From contig OX465282.1 of assembly GCA_949987705.1 (NCBI GenBank), forward strand, positions 68,321,922-68,385,921: DNA of 64,000 bases, written 5' to 3'. Each line of letters begins with the position of its first letter. The first letter of the stretch is position 1. A program made the position numbers and the translations under genes. This document shows positions 21,527 through 32,340 of this stretch, piece after piece. Source of the DNA: Thereva unica (Eukaryota > Arthropoda > Insecta > Diptera > Therevidae). The notes beneath the pieces were generated by a model, which worked only from the letters and a program-made list of their open reading frames with translations, ran no database searches and was not told the origin of the DNA.

Positions 21527-21715
21527 AAATGGTCCAACGCATCAGCAGACGTTATCTTTAGAAAAGGTCTATCCTTAATTTTTCGAATATAACCAATACC
21601 ACGCATTCATGGTACGGAATGAATAATTTTCCACACTTTTAATTTTACAGCAGCTCTAAATATATTTTGATTATCTTTTGAGAAGCTCGCAGTGGCAAAA
21701 ATTTTAGCGGAACTT

Positions 21716-22448
21716 TTAAATCTGGTTTAAACTAACCCCACCCGCTTGATAAAATTTTCTGAAAAACTCTTTTTTCTCATTAGAACATGAGAATTTAACA
21801 ATGAGTTGTGATTTAGTCATTCTTGTGGTATCATCTTTACCACTGGTGTCATCATCAACGAAAAATCCCCTCGAATACGATGACAGTTCATGTCCTATAT
21901 GGAATGAAATATTGCTTAAAACCTCATTAGATTTTACTGAGGATATACGAGGGATGCCAGTAATGATGATGTCACTAAGCCTCTGCTCCCGATCGAGATT
22001 ATCAGCCACCTGGAAGAGATAAACTTCCTCTGGCATTACGTCTGCTTAATCTAGTGATATTCTCAGTGACTCCAGTGCATCAAAACGTTCCATCAAAATT
22101 TTATTCAAATATAGTAACCGTTTCTCCAGCTGATCGTCGGAGGAAGAGGTTGAGCCACCACGCATAACAGCGTCATGGAGTCATCAGATTCGACGGCTTC
22201 TAATTTGCTGCACGACCATGCGTAAGAGCCGGAGAGTGATTACGGGAAACACCATCATAAGCTGGCTGCTTTTGCTGTAGCTTACCGTCGTGTTTTTGAG
22301 CACTTTTACTGATATGGGCGGATTTATCCATATTTACAATAATTATTGGTTTAAAAAACAAAAAATTAAAATCGCAAAGCGCTAGTAAATATGAAAAATT
22401 CAGTAAAGGAATGAAAAAAACTGGAATATGTTCATACTCGCGACGCAA
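21716..22448 (-). pseudogene. ORF1-type protein of family C, copy 2 (degraded)
   Basis: A short N-terminal frame (from 22331, MDKSAHISKSAQ, to about 22200) is followed after stops by SSSDDQLEKRLLYLNK near 22140, a predicted coiled coil. The frame at 22036-21716 has IIITGIP and LIVKFSC blocks typical of the RNA-binding ORF1 proteins of CR1/Jockey elements. These proteins coat the element RNA and act as chaperones. The other family C copy has a comparable coiled coil at 41172-41423. The order ORF1 then endonuclease-RT on the same strand supports the assignment. Frame changes near 22190 and 22045 break it. Confidence 0.6.
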
Positions 22449-22450
22449 AC

Positions 22451-24177
22451 AATCGTATTAATCAAAACCTTTCGACTTCAAGTACTAAGTAAGTCAATAC
22501 ATTTATGGCTAAAATTAGGGTGTTTCAACTTGGGTTGCTAAGAAATGAAGAACAATCATTTATTTTGTGGGAGATGAGATTTTAAATTGTTGTTTCAGCT
22601 AGATTAGTGGGTTCCAAACCGTAGTGCAAACATTGAATTGCGAAACCCCAGTGGCGTGAGTAACGGCCCCGTAAGCCCCGGGACACGGGAGGGCACTTTT
22701 TCAGGTTCCTTGACAATAAATGAAAAATAATTTAATATATGAGCCTAAATAAAATTGAAGTCACATACTTAACTTTGACTATATTCTACAATAATCAACA
22801 TTATAAAAGTGATTCCGAAAGCGGGAATGCTATCGAACTACATGGTCCAGCGCCGCGTGTGGGGTAACGGTCATTCAAGGCGCAGGGGCGCATTTTTGCA
22901 ATATGTAAAAGTTGATTTTTAAGAATACAATTTATGTGATGTAAAAGCGTCGACTAAAGGGCGGCAAAGGACATTCTCGATTTACGCTGTGCACGCCCTT
23001 TAAGATCTCAAAATTTATGTGGTCCACATTGTAATACACGTAGATTTCGAGGCTATTTTTTTGTCAGAAAATTGTAAAGATCATAGCGTATTACAATATA
23101 ATATGAATTAATAGAAAAATAACTCACTTTTCCTTTGGTTTAATTCAATTTTAAAACGCTTTTATTTGTTGATGTGATGAACTTACGTAGTTCACTAAAA
23201 AATTAGATTGGCAAAAACGAAAAATGGCTCCCGCGTGCGCGCTAACTGCAAAAGACTGATGAGATGGGGTAAGTTAAGTTTAGGGTTGGCTGAACGTCTA
23301 CTCGATGAAATAAACGTTCTTTGGGATATGCCGGCGGTCCATATTATAGAACCGGTGCGTATATGGCCATTCATACTCGAGGGATCATGGTTCCGGAGCA
23401 AAAGCTTTTTTTGAGCAAGGGAGGCGTGCGGAGATGAAATAAGTGGAGAGTTTCGTGCTTCGGTGGAGACTTTTGTGTTCCTGCTTCTAACCTGCGAACA
23501 CGGAAAGCACGCACTCACACAAATAAGAAATTAATACTTTGCCATTGTGTTAAAAATAATAATCTTTCAAACAGTCAAAAAATAAAAGTGAAAAAACATG
23601 CTGTCGCTGCAACTGAAATCGCCAACGCATTGTTTTCATCTTTTATGATATCTTATTATTAATTATATACATAAATAATGAATTGATTTAAATAAACACT
23701 CAAACAGAGTGAAAATATTTGACATCTCACTAATTCAAACAATCATTGCGTAGCAACACAAAAGCTGCTTTCTTTGCTATTACTCCGTGTATTTTCAGGA
23801 AACTTGCAGAACCATGATCCCTCGTGTATGAATGGCCTATGGCCCTTTTTGATGAAAATCTAGTCGCTATTAAATTAAGGAGACTTAAGGTCGAATTCAA
23901 TAAGCAATTATATGCTGGAATGGCAATACTGGACCAATCACTATACAACTTCCACTATGACTTCATGCTGAAAGAATTGAGCGATAAATGTAGAGTAATG
24001 TACATACATATATGGACACAAACCCTTAATATATGAAATTCAAATCATGAAGGAAAAAATTTGACACTAGCGATTATTCTGCGAACAATCGATATAGTAT
24101 AACACAGGCAAATAAAAAGGTTCCAGGCTTGATGAAAGATGAGCTAAACGAGAAAATAATGACAGCATTTGTTGGCT
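22451..24177. other. About 1.7 kb without a recognised gene
   Basis: No open frame of merit is visible. The one structure I see is an inverted repeat: GGCCATTCATACTCGAGGGA at 23364-23383 continuing to TCATGGTTCCGG, mirrored by AACCATGATCCCTCGTGTAT at 23811-23830 continuing to GAATGGCC. The roughly 410-bp spacer is AT-rich. Confidence 0.5.
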
Positions 24178-24180
24178 TAA

Positions 24181-24617
24181 CCCGGGGGCTACACGATCAA
24201 TTTGTCTGCAATTGCAATTTGAAATATTGCATGTCAAAGTTTTATCAGCAGGAATTTTATTGCATTGCAATTTCATTCTTACAAGAAATGCGTAGGAGAT
24301 AGTTGTTGTGTTTGGACCTAATTTTCAATGATTCACTCATTTTGTAATAATAAAAAAATAGTTAACAGTCTCAACTTTTGTCTTTTAAAAAATTTTATGT
24401 TAATTCACATAAAATTAAATAATCCAGCGTCAAGTAATCTCCACTGCTTAGGTTTTTCCACTTTCCGCCATTTTGTTTTAAAGAAATTCAGAATTTCTTG
24501 CATATGCAAGCATTGCATTTACAATATTGCATTGCATATTGCAGCAGGGGCTATACGATCAACTTTAGTATTGCAATGCAATATTGCAATTGAAAAATTG
24601 ATCGTGTAGCCCCCGGG
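24181..24617. mobile_element. 437-bp MITE with TAA duplication
   Basis: The ends are inverted copies of CCCGGGGGCTACACGATCAA and are flanked by TAA on both sides (24178-24180 and 24618-24620), a Harbinger-type target. An extra internal copy of the end, GGGGCTATACGATCAACTTT, lies at about 24547, and words such as TTGCAATATTGCAAT recur inside both ends, so each end can fold on itself. No transposase is encoded. Confidence 0.8.
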
Positions 24618-24620
24618 TAA

Positions 24621-26075
24621 GAGCGAAATTGTACAGCTTTCAAATACAGGGTGCTGATGATTTCAAAAAAGTTGAAAGGGTAAAGAAAACTGTAGCACGT
24701 AATTTATAATTTAGCGACTACATAGAATGCTTAGAAGACTCTAATACCCTAATAGCTGAACAAAGATCATTTATCCACAAGGTATATACAATAAAGCAGA
24801 CCAAAATATACATACATAACTGAAAATGGAGCTGATACGTTGCCGTGGTGGCATTTTTCAATACCGCAAGACGAGGAAGTGGAAGAAACGTAATATCGGA
24901 ATTTTCAACTCAATCAACATTTTTAAATGAGAATTATAAAAACAAAAGTAAATAAATATAAGAGTCCCATGAGTATGGTAGGAAGGGTAAGGTCCATACA
25001 TATCAGAATAAGGCATTATAGAACTGGGGCGTACAGTGGCAAGATATGCTAATGCTCCACCCAAATTACTTTAGAGGTCGTAATTTTGAAATTACTAAAA
25101 AAAAATAATTTTTATAATGCTCATCTGGAATTTACCTATCGATCTCTCTAGCCGCATTTTGAAATTACATTTTCATTTTTTATTTTATTTTTTTTATTTT
25201 TTTTTTTTTTTCATTTTAATACTATTTTTTCTATAAATTTATTCTAACGGGCCGCAAATATGAGTTTTCGTAACCATTTTTTTTAAATCTTCGTCTTTTA
25301 GTCAGCTATTAATCTGTCTAAATGAATTTTTGATTTAGTTGTTGAAAACTGTTAAAATTACTGTCAAATATCAAAAAAATCAGTTTGAAATATTTTGGTA
25401 GAGGTTTACACATCACAATGTATTTTTGTAACTCTATGAGATATTTTCTTGAATAAGGCCCCAATCTACGGTAAAAGTCAAGGCTTCAACCCACCAACTT
25501 CCAGAGTTAGGTATCGTCAAAGTCAAAATTTTGTTTTTTCTTCACTAAAATTTGAAATTCAACCTCCTTTTTCTCCAAAAAATACGTAGTTAATTGATTT
25601 TTTTTTACAAAAGTGGAAAGCTTGGACAATTCCTATAAATAATGTCCGGCAATTTTTATGCTACGGCCTTTAGTTTTTGGACTTGTCACCATCGAGGGGA
25701 ATTTGCTACAGCTGATGGAATATTGAAAAATTTGCCTCTTTTTAATAAACTGAGAGTCACACGAATTTTCAAAATTCGCACGTAATCCGATTTTAACATT
25801 TGATAGTTAGATAATAAGATGTGAATATCAGCAAAAGTATAAAACTTGTCAATTGTTCTGGACAGGGGGCACTAGTTATAAACTCGCATTTATCGATTTT
25901 CCACTTATTTTGAAAAATTTTATTTATAAAAACACCCCTTGTGAAACTAAGCAACCATGGGCTTGAAAAGTTCCTCCTTTCATGGTTAAGAAGTAGAGCT
26001 AAGGTAAGAATGTGCGCTCTCTTGTATGGAGCAGTGGGAACAGGAAGCTCTTTTTCTTTAACTGGACAAAAAAAT
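24621..26075. other. About 1.45 kb without a recognised gene
   Basis: AT-rich sequence with long T runs (25170-25220). Open frames are short and feature-free. I see no repeat pattern of note. Confidence 0.5.
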
Positions 26076-26197
26076 ACCATAAGGACCACACCTTGCGACG
26101 AGAAAACGAAAATCTAGACAACCAGGCTCCTGCCTGGAACCCGTAGAGCTTAAAGACCTAGAACAACGTGGAGGAGAATTGAACTAGCAGTAACCGT
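26076..26197 (+). pseudogene. RTE 3' coding fragment, left part (copy 2)
   Basis: The stretch HTLRRENENL near 26085-26115 and the following text match 19640-19765 of the RTE at 18515-19883. The match stops at the SINE start (26198) and resumes at 28290, so this fragment and 28290-28390 are probably one RTE copy opened by later insertions. Confidence 0.75.
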
Positions 26198-26475
26198 GGG
26201 GCCTCGGTAGCCTAGGGGTAAGGCGTCTTGCTACTATCTCAGAGGTCCCGGGTTCGATTCCCGGCGAGCCCCACGGTCCTTCGCCTTTTCCACTTTCCCA
26301 CCTACATAACTTTCCTTCTTTCTTCTTCTCTCTTTACATTCCTGATTCCTCTTGCCATAGCCTTCCTTAGCCCTTCCCGCTCCGCCAAAGCGTATGTCAT
26401 CGGTTGGTTGATGAGATTCAACTCGTTTCAGGAGGCATAACACTCCAGCGAGTTGTTTCTCGATTTTTTTTTATG
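26198..26475 (+). mobile_element. tRNA-derived SINE
   Basis: The head (26198-26272) looks like a tRNA: the A box TAGCCTAGGGG at 26208-26218, a perfect B box GGTTCGATTCC at 26251-26261, a T arm CCGGG/CCCGG, and a mostly pairing acceptor stem GGGGCCT with its 3' partner. The anticodon arm does not pair, so it is not a working tRNA. A roughly 190-bp unrelated body follows and ends in a T9 run at about 26464-26472, a possible RNA polymerase III stop. Such elements are transcribed by Pol III and copied by a partner LINE. Confidence 0.75.
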
Positions 26476-26531
26476 TGGTAGTTCTAAGCTCAGCAGTCAC
26501 CCTTTGTACTACTAGTCCGTCATGTCATTTG

Positions 26532-28073
26532 TCACGTCAAGGATGGTGAGGTGTTGAACTTCTTTTTTGAGATAAGACAGTACTTGGTTTTGGAGGGGTT
26601 GAATTCGACACGATTCTTCTCTCCCCAATCTAGAATTAGTTTGATGTCTTTTGTAATAGAGTTGAACAATAGTTCACGATCATCAAGACAGGATCTGGCT
26701 TGTGTCTGTCTTGTATCGAAGCTGTACGAGTAACGTAGAGTACCGTCGTCAGCGAAGCTGAGAAGTGGATTGAAGGGGATTGAAAGTAGGTCATTTATAA
26801 AGATAAGAAATAGGGCCGGTGATAAAATTGACCCCTGGGGGACCCCCGCAGAGATGGGGTGAGATTCAGATTTGACGCCATCCAAAACTACCTTAATTGA
26901 ACGACCGGAAAGGAAACTCTCAGCCCACTTATAGAGAAGCGAGTCAATTCCAATAGCTTGGAGTTTAGCTAACAAGGCTGAGTGCCATACTCTATCACAA
27001 GCCTTGGAGATATCCAAAGCAACCAAACTAGATTCACCAGATCCATGCAAACTTTGGTTGAGGTGTTCTGTAATGCAAACTAAAAGATCACCAGTGGATC
27101 TTTTTTGTCGGAAGCCGTATTGTTTGTCGTTTATAAGTTGGTTGGATTCTAGATATCCCATAAGCTTTTTGTTAATTATCGTCTCCATGGTTTTGGAGAG
27201 GATAGAAGTGATTGCTATTGGGCGGTAGTTGGAGGGAAGGCTGGAGTTACCTTTTTTCGGTATTGGCTGCACATGAGCAAGTTTCCAAGAGTCTGGATAA
27301 ACTCCGGAAGAGTATGATAGGGCAAAAAGTTTGCGCAGAGGTTTAGCCAAAGGTGAGGCGCATTGTTTTAAGACGATAGGGGGTATAATATCGGGTCCAG
27401 TGGATTTGTTGACATCGAGCTCCTTGAGGCACCTGTAGACCTCACGAGTCCTGAAAAAAACCCTGTCCATTAAATGAGCGCTGTGCTCGAGGACCGGGGG
27501 TAGCGTATCATTTTGGGGTAGAGAAGAATTTGAAGCAAACAGAGATGCTAATAAATCGGCCTTGGATTTTCTGTCTGTTATCACCTTTTCATCGTGGATG
27601 AATGAAGGAGTTGTGGAGGTGGTGAAATTCTTCTTGATGGAACTTACCAAGGACCAGAAGTTTTTGCTACCAGAGGTTGCATTAAGGAGTTTACTTCTCA
27701 ACTTGCTGTCAAATAAATTTTTGACATTCCTGATGGTGACTTTGCAGGAATTTCTCAGTTTTATATACTCTGCACGGAGCGATTCACTCGGGAAGCTCTT
27801 GTAAGCTCGAAAGGCGGCTTCTTTATTTCTGATTGCATTCATACACTCCTGATTAAACCATCTGTTGGGCCTAGCCTTCACAGATCTAGTAGAATGAGGA
27901 ATGAACAAATGCATTCCTGCCTGTATGATTCTAGTCCCCTTTTGCACCAACATGACTCGATGCCCCGATGTCAAAGTTGCAACAGTACTGGTTCGAAGTA
28001 GGTGGACTAAAAATATCTTGCGGGTAGGTTGTGGCAATTCCTTCCTTCCCCGACTAGAGCTGCTGTTTGACAT
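26532..28073 (-). CDS. Family A non-LTR retrotransposon Pol fragment, open for 513 codons (copy 4)
   Basis: One uninterrupted frame covers the pre-RT linker (RPNRWFNQECMNAIRNKEAA, residues 68-87) and RT. It shows the KSTGPDIIPP block at 223-232, PIPKKG at 270-275, YRPIAITS at 283-290, FRQKRSTGDL at 321-330, the palm LDISKACD at 353-360 (other copies have AFD), GVPQGSILSP at 410-419 and FADD at 440-443. The protein stops soon after SKTKYCLISKKK and lacks the C-terminal region seen in copy 1, and the start codon is fortuitous because the endonuclease is missing. 3' UTR text of the family lies at 26480-26530. It appears to be an internally deleted but otherwise recent insertion next to a SINE. 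Confidence 0.85.
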   Translation of the reverse strand: MSNSSSSRGRKELPQPTRKIFLVHLLRTSTVATLTSGHRVMLVQKGTRIIQAGMHLFIPHSTRSVKARPNRWFNQECMNAIRNKEAAFRAYKSFPSESLRAEYIKLRNSCKVTIRNVKNLFDSKLRSKLLNATSGSKNFWSLVSSIKKNFTTSTTPSFIHDEKVITDRKSKADLLASLFASNSSLPQNDTLPPVLEHSAHLMDRVFFRTREVYRCLKELDVNKSTGPDIIPPIVLKQCASPLAKPLRKLFALSYSSGVYPDSWKLAHVQPIPKKGNSSLPSNYRPIAITSILSKTMETIINKKLMGYLESNQLINDKQYGFRQKRSTGDLLVCITEHLNQSLHGSGESSLVALDISKACDRVWHSALLAKLQAIGIDSLLYKWAESFLSGRSIKVVLDGVKSESHPISAGVPQGSILSPALFLIFINDLLSIPFNPLLSFADDGTLRYSYSFDTRQTQARSCLDDRELLFNSITKDIKLILDWGEKNRVEFNPSKTKYCLISKKKFNTSPSLT

Positions 28074-28179
28074 TGCACTCTATACGAATAAAATAGATTG
28101 TCGAACAGTATAAAGGGCCTTTCCTGAGACTTTAGTCTTCATATAAAAAACGCAATAACTCGGAGATTTTCGGCGAATT

Positions 28180-28293
28180 TAAAGGCCCGGTCAAACTATG
28201 ATTGTGAGCCGGTCTGCCGATCCAAATTCGTTGCGCTTATGGGTTTGCTGAAAATCTGGATGAACATCCAATTTGACCGTGCATGGGGCCTTT
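28180..28293. mobile_element. Short MITE-like element
   Basis: The left end AAAGGCCCGGTCAAACTATG and the complement of the right end (AAAGGCCCCATGCACGGTCA) match apart from a 7-bp indel. The 115-bp unit sits just before the resumed RTE tail. The target duplication is unclear. Confidence 0.45.
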
Positions 28294-28390
28294 AGAGCCG
28301 TCGCACAAAACAGTGTCCGCTGAAGGCTAACTGTTTCCGCCCCACATCCCATGAGGGATTAAAGGAGAATAAGTAAGTAAGTAAGAGTTG
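28290..28390 (+). pseudogene. RTE 3' end, right part (copy 2)
   Basis: The text GTCGCACAAAACAGTGTCCG and what follows match 19800-19870 of the RTE copy 1, up to GAGGGATTAAAGGAG, and it ends in an (AAGT)n tail near 28370-28385. RTE elements usually end in such short simple repeats. Confidence 0.8.
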
Positions 28391-30599
28391 AAAAATTAAG
28401 CGCTTTTTGACATTCGTTAGGTAGGCGAATTGGGACTTAATATCGCATTAACTTCATAGCAATAATGGTTGATAATTTAAAAGAATAATGTGAGCACGTT
28501 TCAATAAGTATTTGCTTAAACAATTACAATTTAAACAAAACCTTTACTCTGCGTGCAGATAAACATACACCCCACCAGATTTACCCCGGTAATAGGCTTC
28601 ATTTTCCCCATATCTTACCTTCACGTTTAAAAAACAATGTGAGAAGGGATATACCGGCATTGCCACCGGAAAAACACCCATGGGAATGTGAAATTTACAA
28701 AAAATCAATTTAGAAACTTTCAAAAAACCAACAACCCTAATACTTTACTGAAAACGGAAGCAGCCCTGTCTGCGAAAGGGCAAATAAAATGCTCCCTTTA
28801 TGATTTATCAGTTTCGAGAGCATGACATACATACAGATTCGACTTCCTGGCATTTCACTCGAATGCACTTTTCCCTTTGTGCCAAACAATAATCCTTCCA
28901 CATACACATTTCTATACACAAAAGTTCTAGCTTAACACCCTGCTCCCCGGCCTTCAATATAAGAACTATATCTCATGAAAACGCGTCGAGCATAAAGGGG
29001 AAATCCTAACACGGAGCAGCGTGGATTTCGAACGCCATAACGAATGCATTTTCATTTTTACAGTTTTTCATTTTTTGGATTTTATTGTCCTGGGATTTGG
29101 TAATTGTGTTATAAAAGAAGGAACAAAGCGAAGGGTGCAAATTGCTTAGGCAGTTATTTCGAGTTCGACGTGCCTGCCCCGTGGGTAGGAGCTTAGCATC
29201 TACTAGGTGGATCAAATGGGGTTATGAAACTTTTATAAGGGCGTGAAAAAACATAGCCAACACAGTGGGGATCATCAAATCGGCTTCAATTTGCTTAAAT
29301 GCTCCCAAGGGATTAAGTGTCTTTCGAGAGTTCTCTATAACCATGCACTCCCCCTATTTATACGAGTAAAACATGTTGATGAGTCTGTTTATATATGTTT
29401 AGGGCTGATTTTGCCTTTTATGGGCTTGAAACCAAATTTAATTAATTACGACACTTCCTGGTTTCGTGTCACGTGCACCATAATTTTGCTTGCTTCTCAC
29501 GTGCTTATGTAAAGTGCTCTTTGGTAAGTCTTAAAATCTTGGATGAGTGAAAGAAAACGGGAACTGAATGGAAAGCTTCATGAAAAGGCAATTCTTGTTA
29601 ATGCACGGTTTGACTACCTCATTAGCTGAAATTCAATTACATGCCTGCATTTCAAAGTAAATATTTTTAATTAGTAATATTTCGCTTTTGACAAGGCTAA
29701 ACATCATCAAAATCTTTACTGCGCAGTACGCAAAAGGTTGCACTTCATACCTATATATTCACAAGTTTTGATATGCTATCGTTGCGTATTTATACTGTGC
29801 TTTACCTAATATTGGAGGCGATTCAATCTACCAATCCACCGTGCTTTGCTGCATGTAATACACAGCTTCAGGCTCATGATTTGGCGAATAACTCCATGAC
29901 AGGTCTATCGGAGCAACCCATTTGTGTACGAGTCCCCTTTTGCACCAACATGACTTTCAGCAGCCTTGAGTCACAAATTTGCGGTGATATATGATATACG
30001 ATATGATGCTCGTATATATGCTTCAAATTAGGTGCTAATTAGGTGCTCCATTTAAAAATTAAGCTCTCTTTGCATTTTCAGGGAAATTCAATTTCAGAAC
30101 TGGTCTGGGTTTTAGGTGTTAATTAGCTGACCCAATTAAAAATTAGTGTTATTTGCATTTCAGTGAAAACGCAAAATTAAAGCCCGTTACCTAACACAAA
30201 AAGTTAATGGGACAAAGTATAGTAAAACTTCGTGGACAGCAATTAGTGTCTCAGAAATTACGATGCGCCATTATTCCTGCAGAATACTAAATTCTATAGT
30301 TAGAGCGAGGGATATTTTCTGTTGAAGAAATGTGTCTGTGTGGTTTTATATGTGCATTCCTAAAAAATATTTAAAGTAAAAGTAGCATTCTCAAAAATAT
30401 CAAAAAAGTGTTAAAAATACAGTAACAAATTGTTTTGAATATACTGTATTCATATTTGAATACTTCCCGAACAGGTTTACTAGAAAATACTTTTTTCGTG
30501 TTTTTATCTGCAAGTCGAGACACCGCTAAGACTTAATAAAATCTGCTTCTACACTAGGTTTAGAATGTGAAATGGTGGTATAATAAATGATATCAAAAT
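28391..30599. other. About 2.2 kb without a recognised gene
   Basis: No convincing coding frame. A 25-bp word, AGTCCCCTTTTGCACCAACA plus TGACT, at 29931-29955 is identical to 27933-27957 within the family A copy, so a small piece of that family may lie near 29830-29990. The remainder shows no pattern I can name. Confidence 0.45.
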
Positions 30600-30845
30600 A
30601 TGTTCAAGATATATTCTAGCCCGCAGCTAGCACGAACGCTTGAGTAAACATAAGACTCGCCCGCAGATGGCACGCACAAACAGTGTCAATCACGAGTAAA
30701 AATGCAACTCGTCCGCAGATAGCATGCAGCTGGCATGCACTAGCCCTCACAGCACCCGCAGCTAGCATACACGCCTGAGGAAAAATAAGAGTCGCCTTCA
30801 GCTAGCATGCAGCTGGCATGCACGAAGAGTGTCAAAGGATATTTT
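30600..30845. repeat. Degenerate tandem repeat rich in CAGCTAGCATGC words
   Basis: Units of about 35-50 bp share the form CCGCAGCTAGCA followed by TGCAGCTGGCATGCAC and a GAGTAAAAAT-type spacer, at about 30618, 30660, 30709, 30753 and 30791. The motif also appears reversed near 42785-42800 (GTGCTAGCTGCGGGC). The copies are too diverged to be a young satellite. Confidence 0.6.
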
Positions 30846-31109
30846 TCTAAATTCAAACAAAGAAAAAAATAAAAAAATATATTTTCTTTGAATAAAGCAA
30901 CGCTTCGTAAAACAGATAGATAAGAGTATTATTTAATAGTCCTCAGCAAATAAAACTTTTTCATTATTAAATATCTTCGTTAAAAAAACCAAATAGTAAT
31001 TTTTGTATATTTCATTTGAGAATTATAACTAATAAATTGTAACAGTCATTTTTCCAAAATATATATTTTAAAACGTTTCGTCTGTTTGTCTGATACAAAT
31101 TTTTCAATC

Positions 31110-31700
31110 GGTTTTTTGAAAACTTCCGGTTATCCGATCATGCTGCAATTTTGCACACAGCTTTAGCTCTGATGACAATGCAATATGGTAAACTCACTAT
31201 ACCGTTAGATTCGTGGCGGCAATCTCAAGAGAGCGGATTGCCATTTGCTTCACAACAACCAAGATATGGGTATCAAATGAAAGGATATCATAAGTAGAAT
31301 ACAATAAGCAATATAGTATACCTAATATACCGTATGGCATAAGGTGGCCATCTCAAGAGAGCGGATTGTCATTTTCTTCATAACACCCGAGACATGAGTA
31401 TCAAATGAAAGGGTATGATAAGTAGAGTTCAATAAGCTATGTCGTTAGATCTATGGAGGTCATCTACGGAAGGCAGAATACTATTTCCTTCACAACGCCG
31501 CGACATGGGTATCAAATGCAAGGGTATCATAAGTAGAATATAATAAGCAATATAGTATACTTAATATATCGTTAGATCCATGGCGGCCATCTCAAGAGGG
31601 CGGGTTACCATTTTATTCACAACACTCGGTACCAAAGGAAAGGGTGAAATAATTAGAATATAATAAGATATATGTCGTCATTGAAAATACAACATGGCGG
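31110..31700. repeat. Tandem tract, period about 111-128 bp
   Basis: The phrase GGGTATCAAATGAAAGG and the following ATCATAAGTAGAATAC, ATAAGCAATATAGTATAC, GGCGGCCATCTCAAGAG and CGGATTGCCATTT blocks recur about four times, with starts near 31271, 31399, 31510 and 31630. The part at 31110-31190 (ACTTCCGGTTATCCGATCAT) resembles the tandem pair at 14915-15140. Confidence 0.75.
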
Positions 31701-32340
31701 CCAACATAAATAGGTGGATTACGTAATTTTGACAGATTAAATATTTGTTTACAGCCCCGTCCACATTGGTACATATCGGTTAAGCATTTCCGCTTTTACG
31801 CTCTTCAAACAACAGAGAAATCAAACGCCCGTACACCAAACCATTTTTCTCAGTATTTCCAATAAGCCATTACAAATGTACACCTTTGGTATTTTTAAAA
31901 GCCTACGAAGTACTTAAAAATATAGTTCTCAAAGTAATTACTTGCGATTTCCCCTCTCTTTTCTCTTTGATCCGTTAGCTTGGGGTATGAGCGGGACGTC
32001 CCCGCAACTGTCGGTTCCGCTTTAAAAAATGCGACTATTTTCTTGGTTTTTTGCGACTATTTTCTTGGTCAATTTAGCCGGTCGACCACCCTTCTCTTTT
32101 CAAACCCTGGGACCAGACAACGGTGGAGTTGCAATATGTATCCCCTTCGGACCTAGGGCCAAAATTACCATAAAAATGCCTCGCCGACTAGCCTATTCAG
32201 AATTACTTAGACGACTGCAAAAATCAAAAACAATTATTTATTAAATAAGAACTTATTAGCAGCTGCTTTCATTAAATATCGCTCTTTATAAAATAGTTAT
32301 TTATTATAAAAAATAACGAGAACCGTTCTATTGAGGATGC
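31701..32340. other. No gene recognised
   Basis: A short open frame at 32029-32244 lacks any known feature. Nothing else stands out in this stretch. Confidence 0.45.

Larger units (their letters stand above)
12720..22450 (-). mobile_element. CR1-like non-LTR retrotransposon, family C copy 2, heavily interrupted
   Basis: Fragments of one minus-strand element can be followed from its 3' UTR (12720-12930) to its ORF1 start (about 22448). They are separated by four insertions: 13302-14534, 14692-18407, 18515-19883 and 21272-21526. Each junction is supported because the sequence on both sides continues the same protein as the family C element at 36815-41580, for example CVNNLGI, KLWLYG, LVKTL, YISFDSS and RQRLK of that copy. 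Part of the RT palm is also deleted, near 20090-20200. The element is long dead. Confidence 0.8.

Noticed and set aside
26198..26272. Possible functional tRNA gene
   Set aside because: The T arm, A box and B box are good, but the anticodon stem cannot pair, and the acceptor has a mismatch. It fits the head of a SINE instead.
30600..31700. CRISPR-like array
   Set aside because: The units are diverged tandem repeats without conserved repeat-spacer alternation, in an insect-type genome.
32029..32244. Short frame with a hydrophobic, signal-like start
   Set aside because: It has no homology that I recognise, no neighbouring exon-like text and no supporting context.
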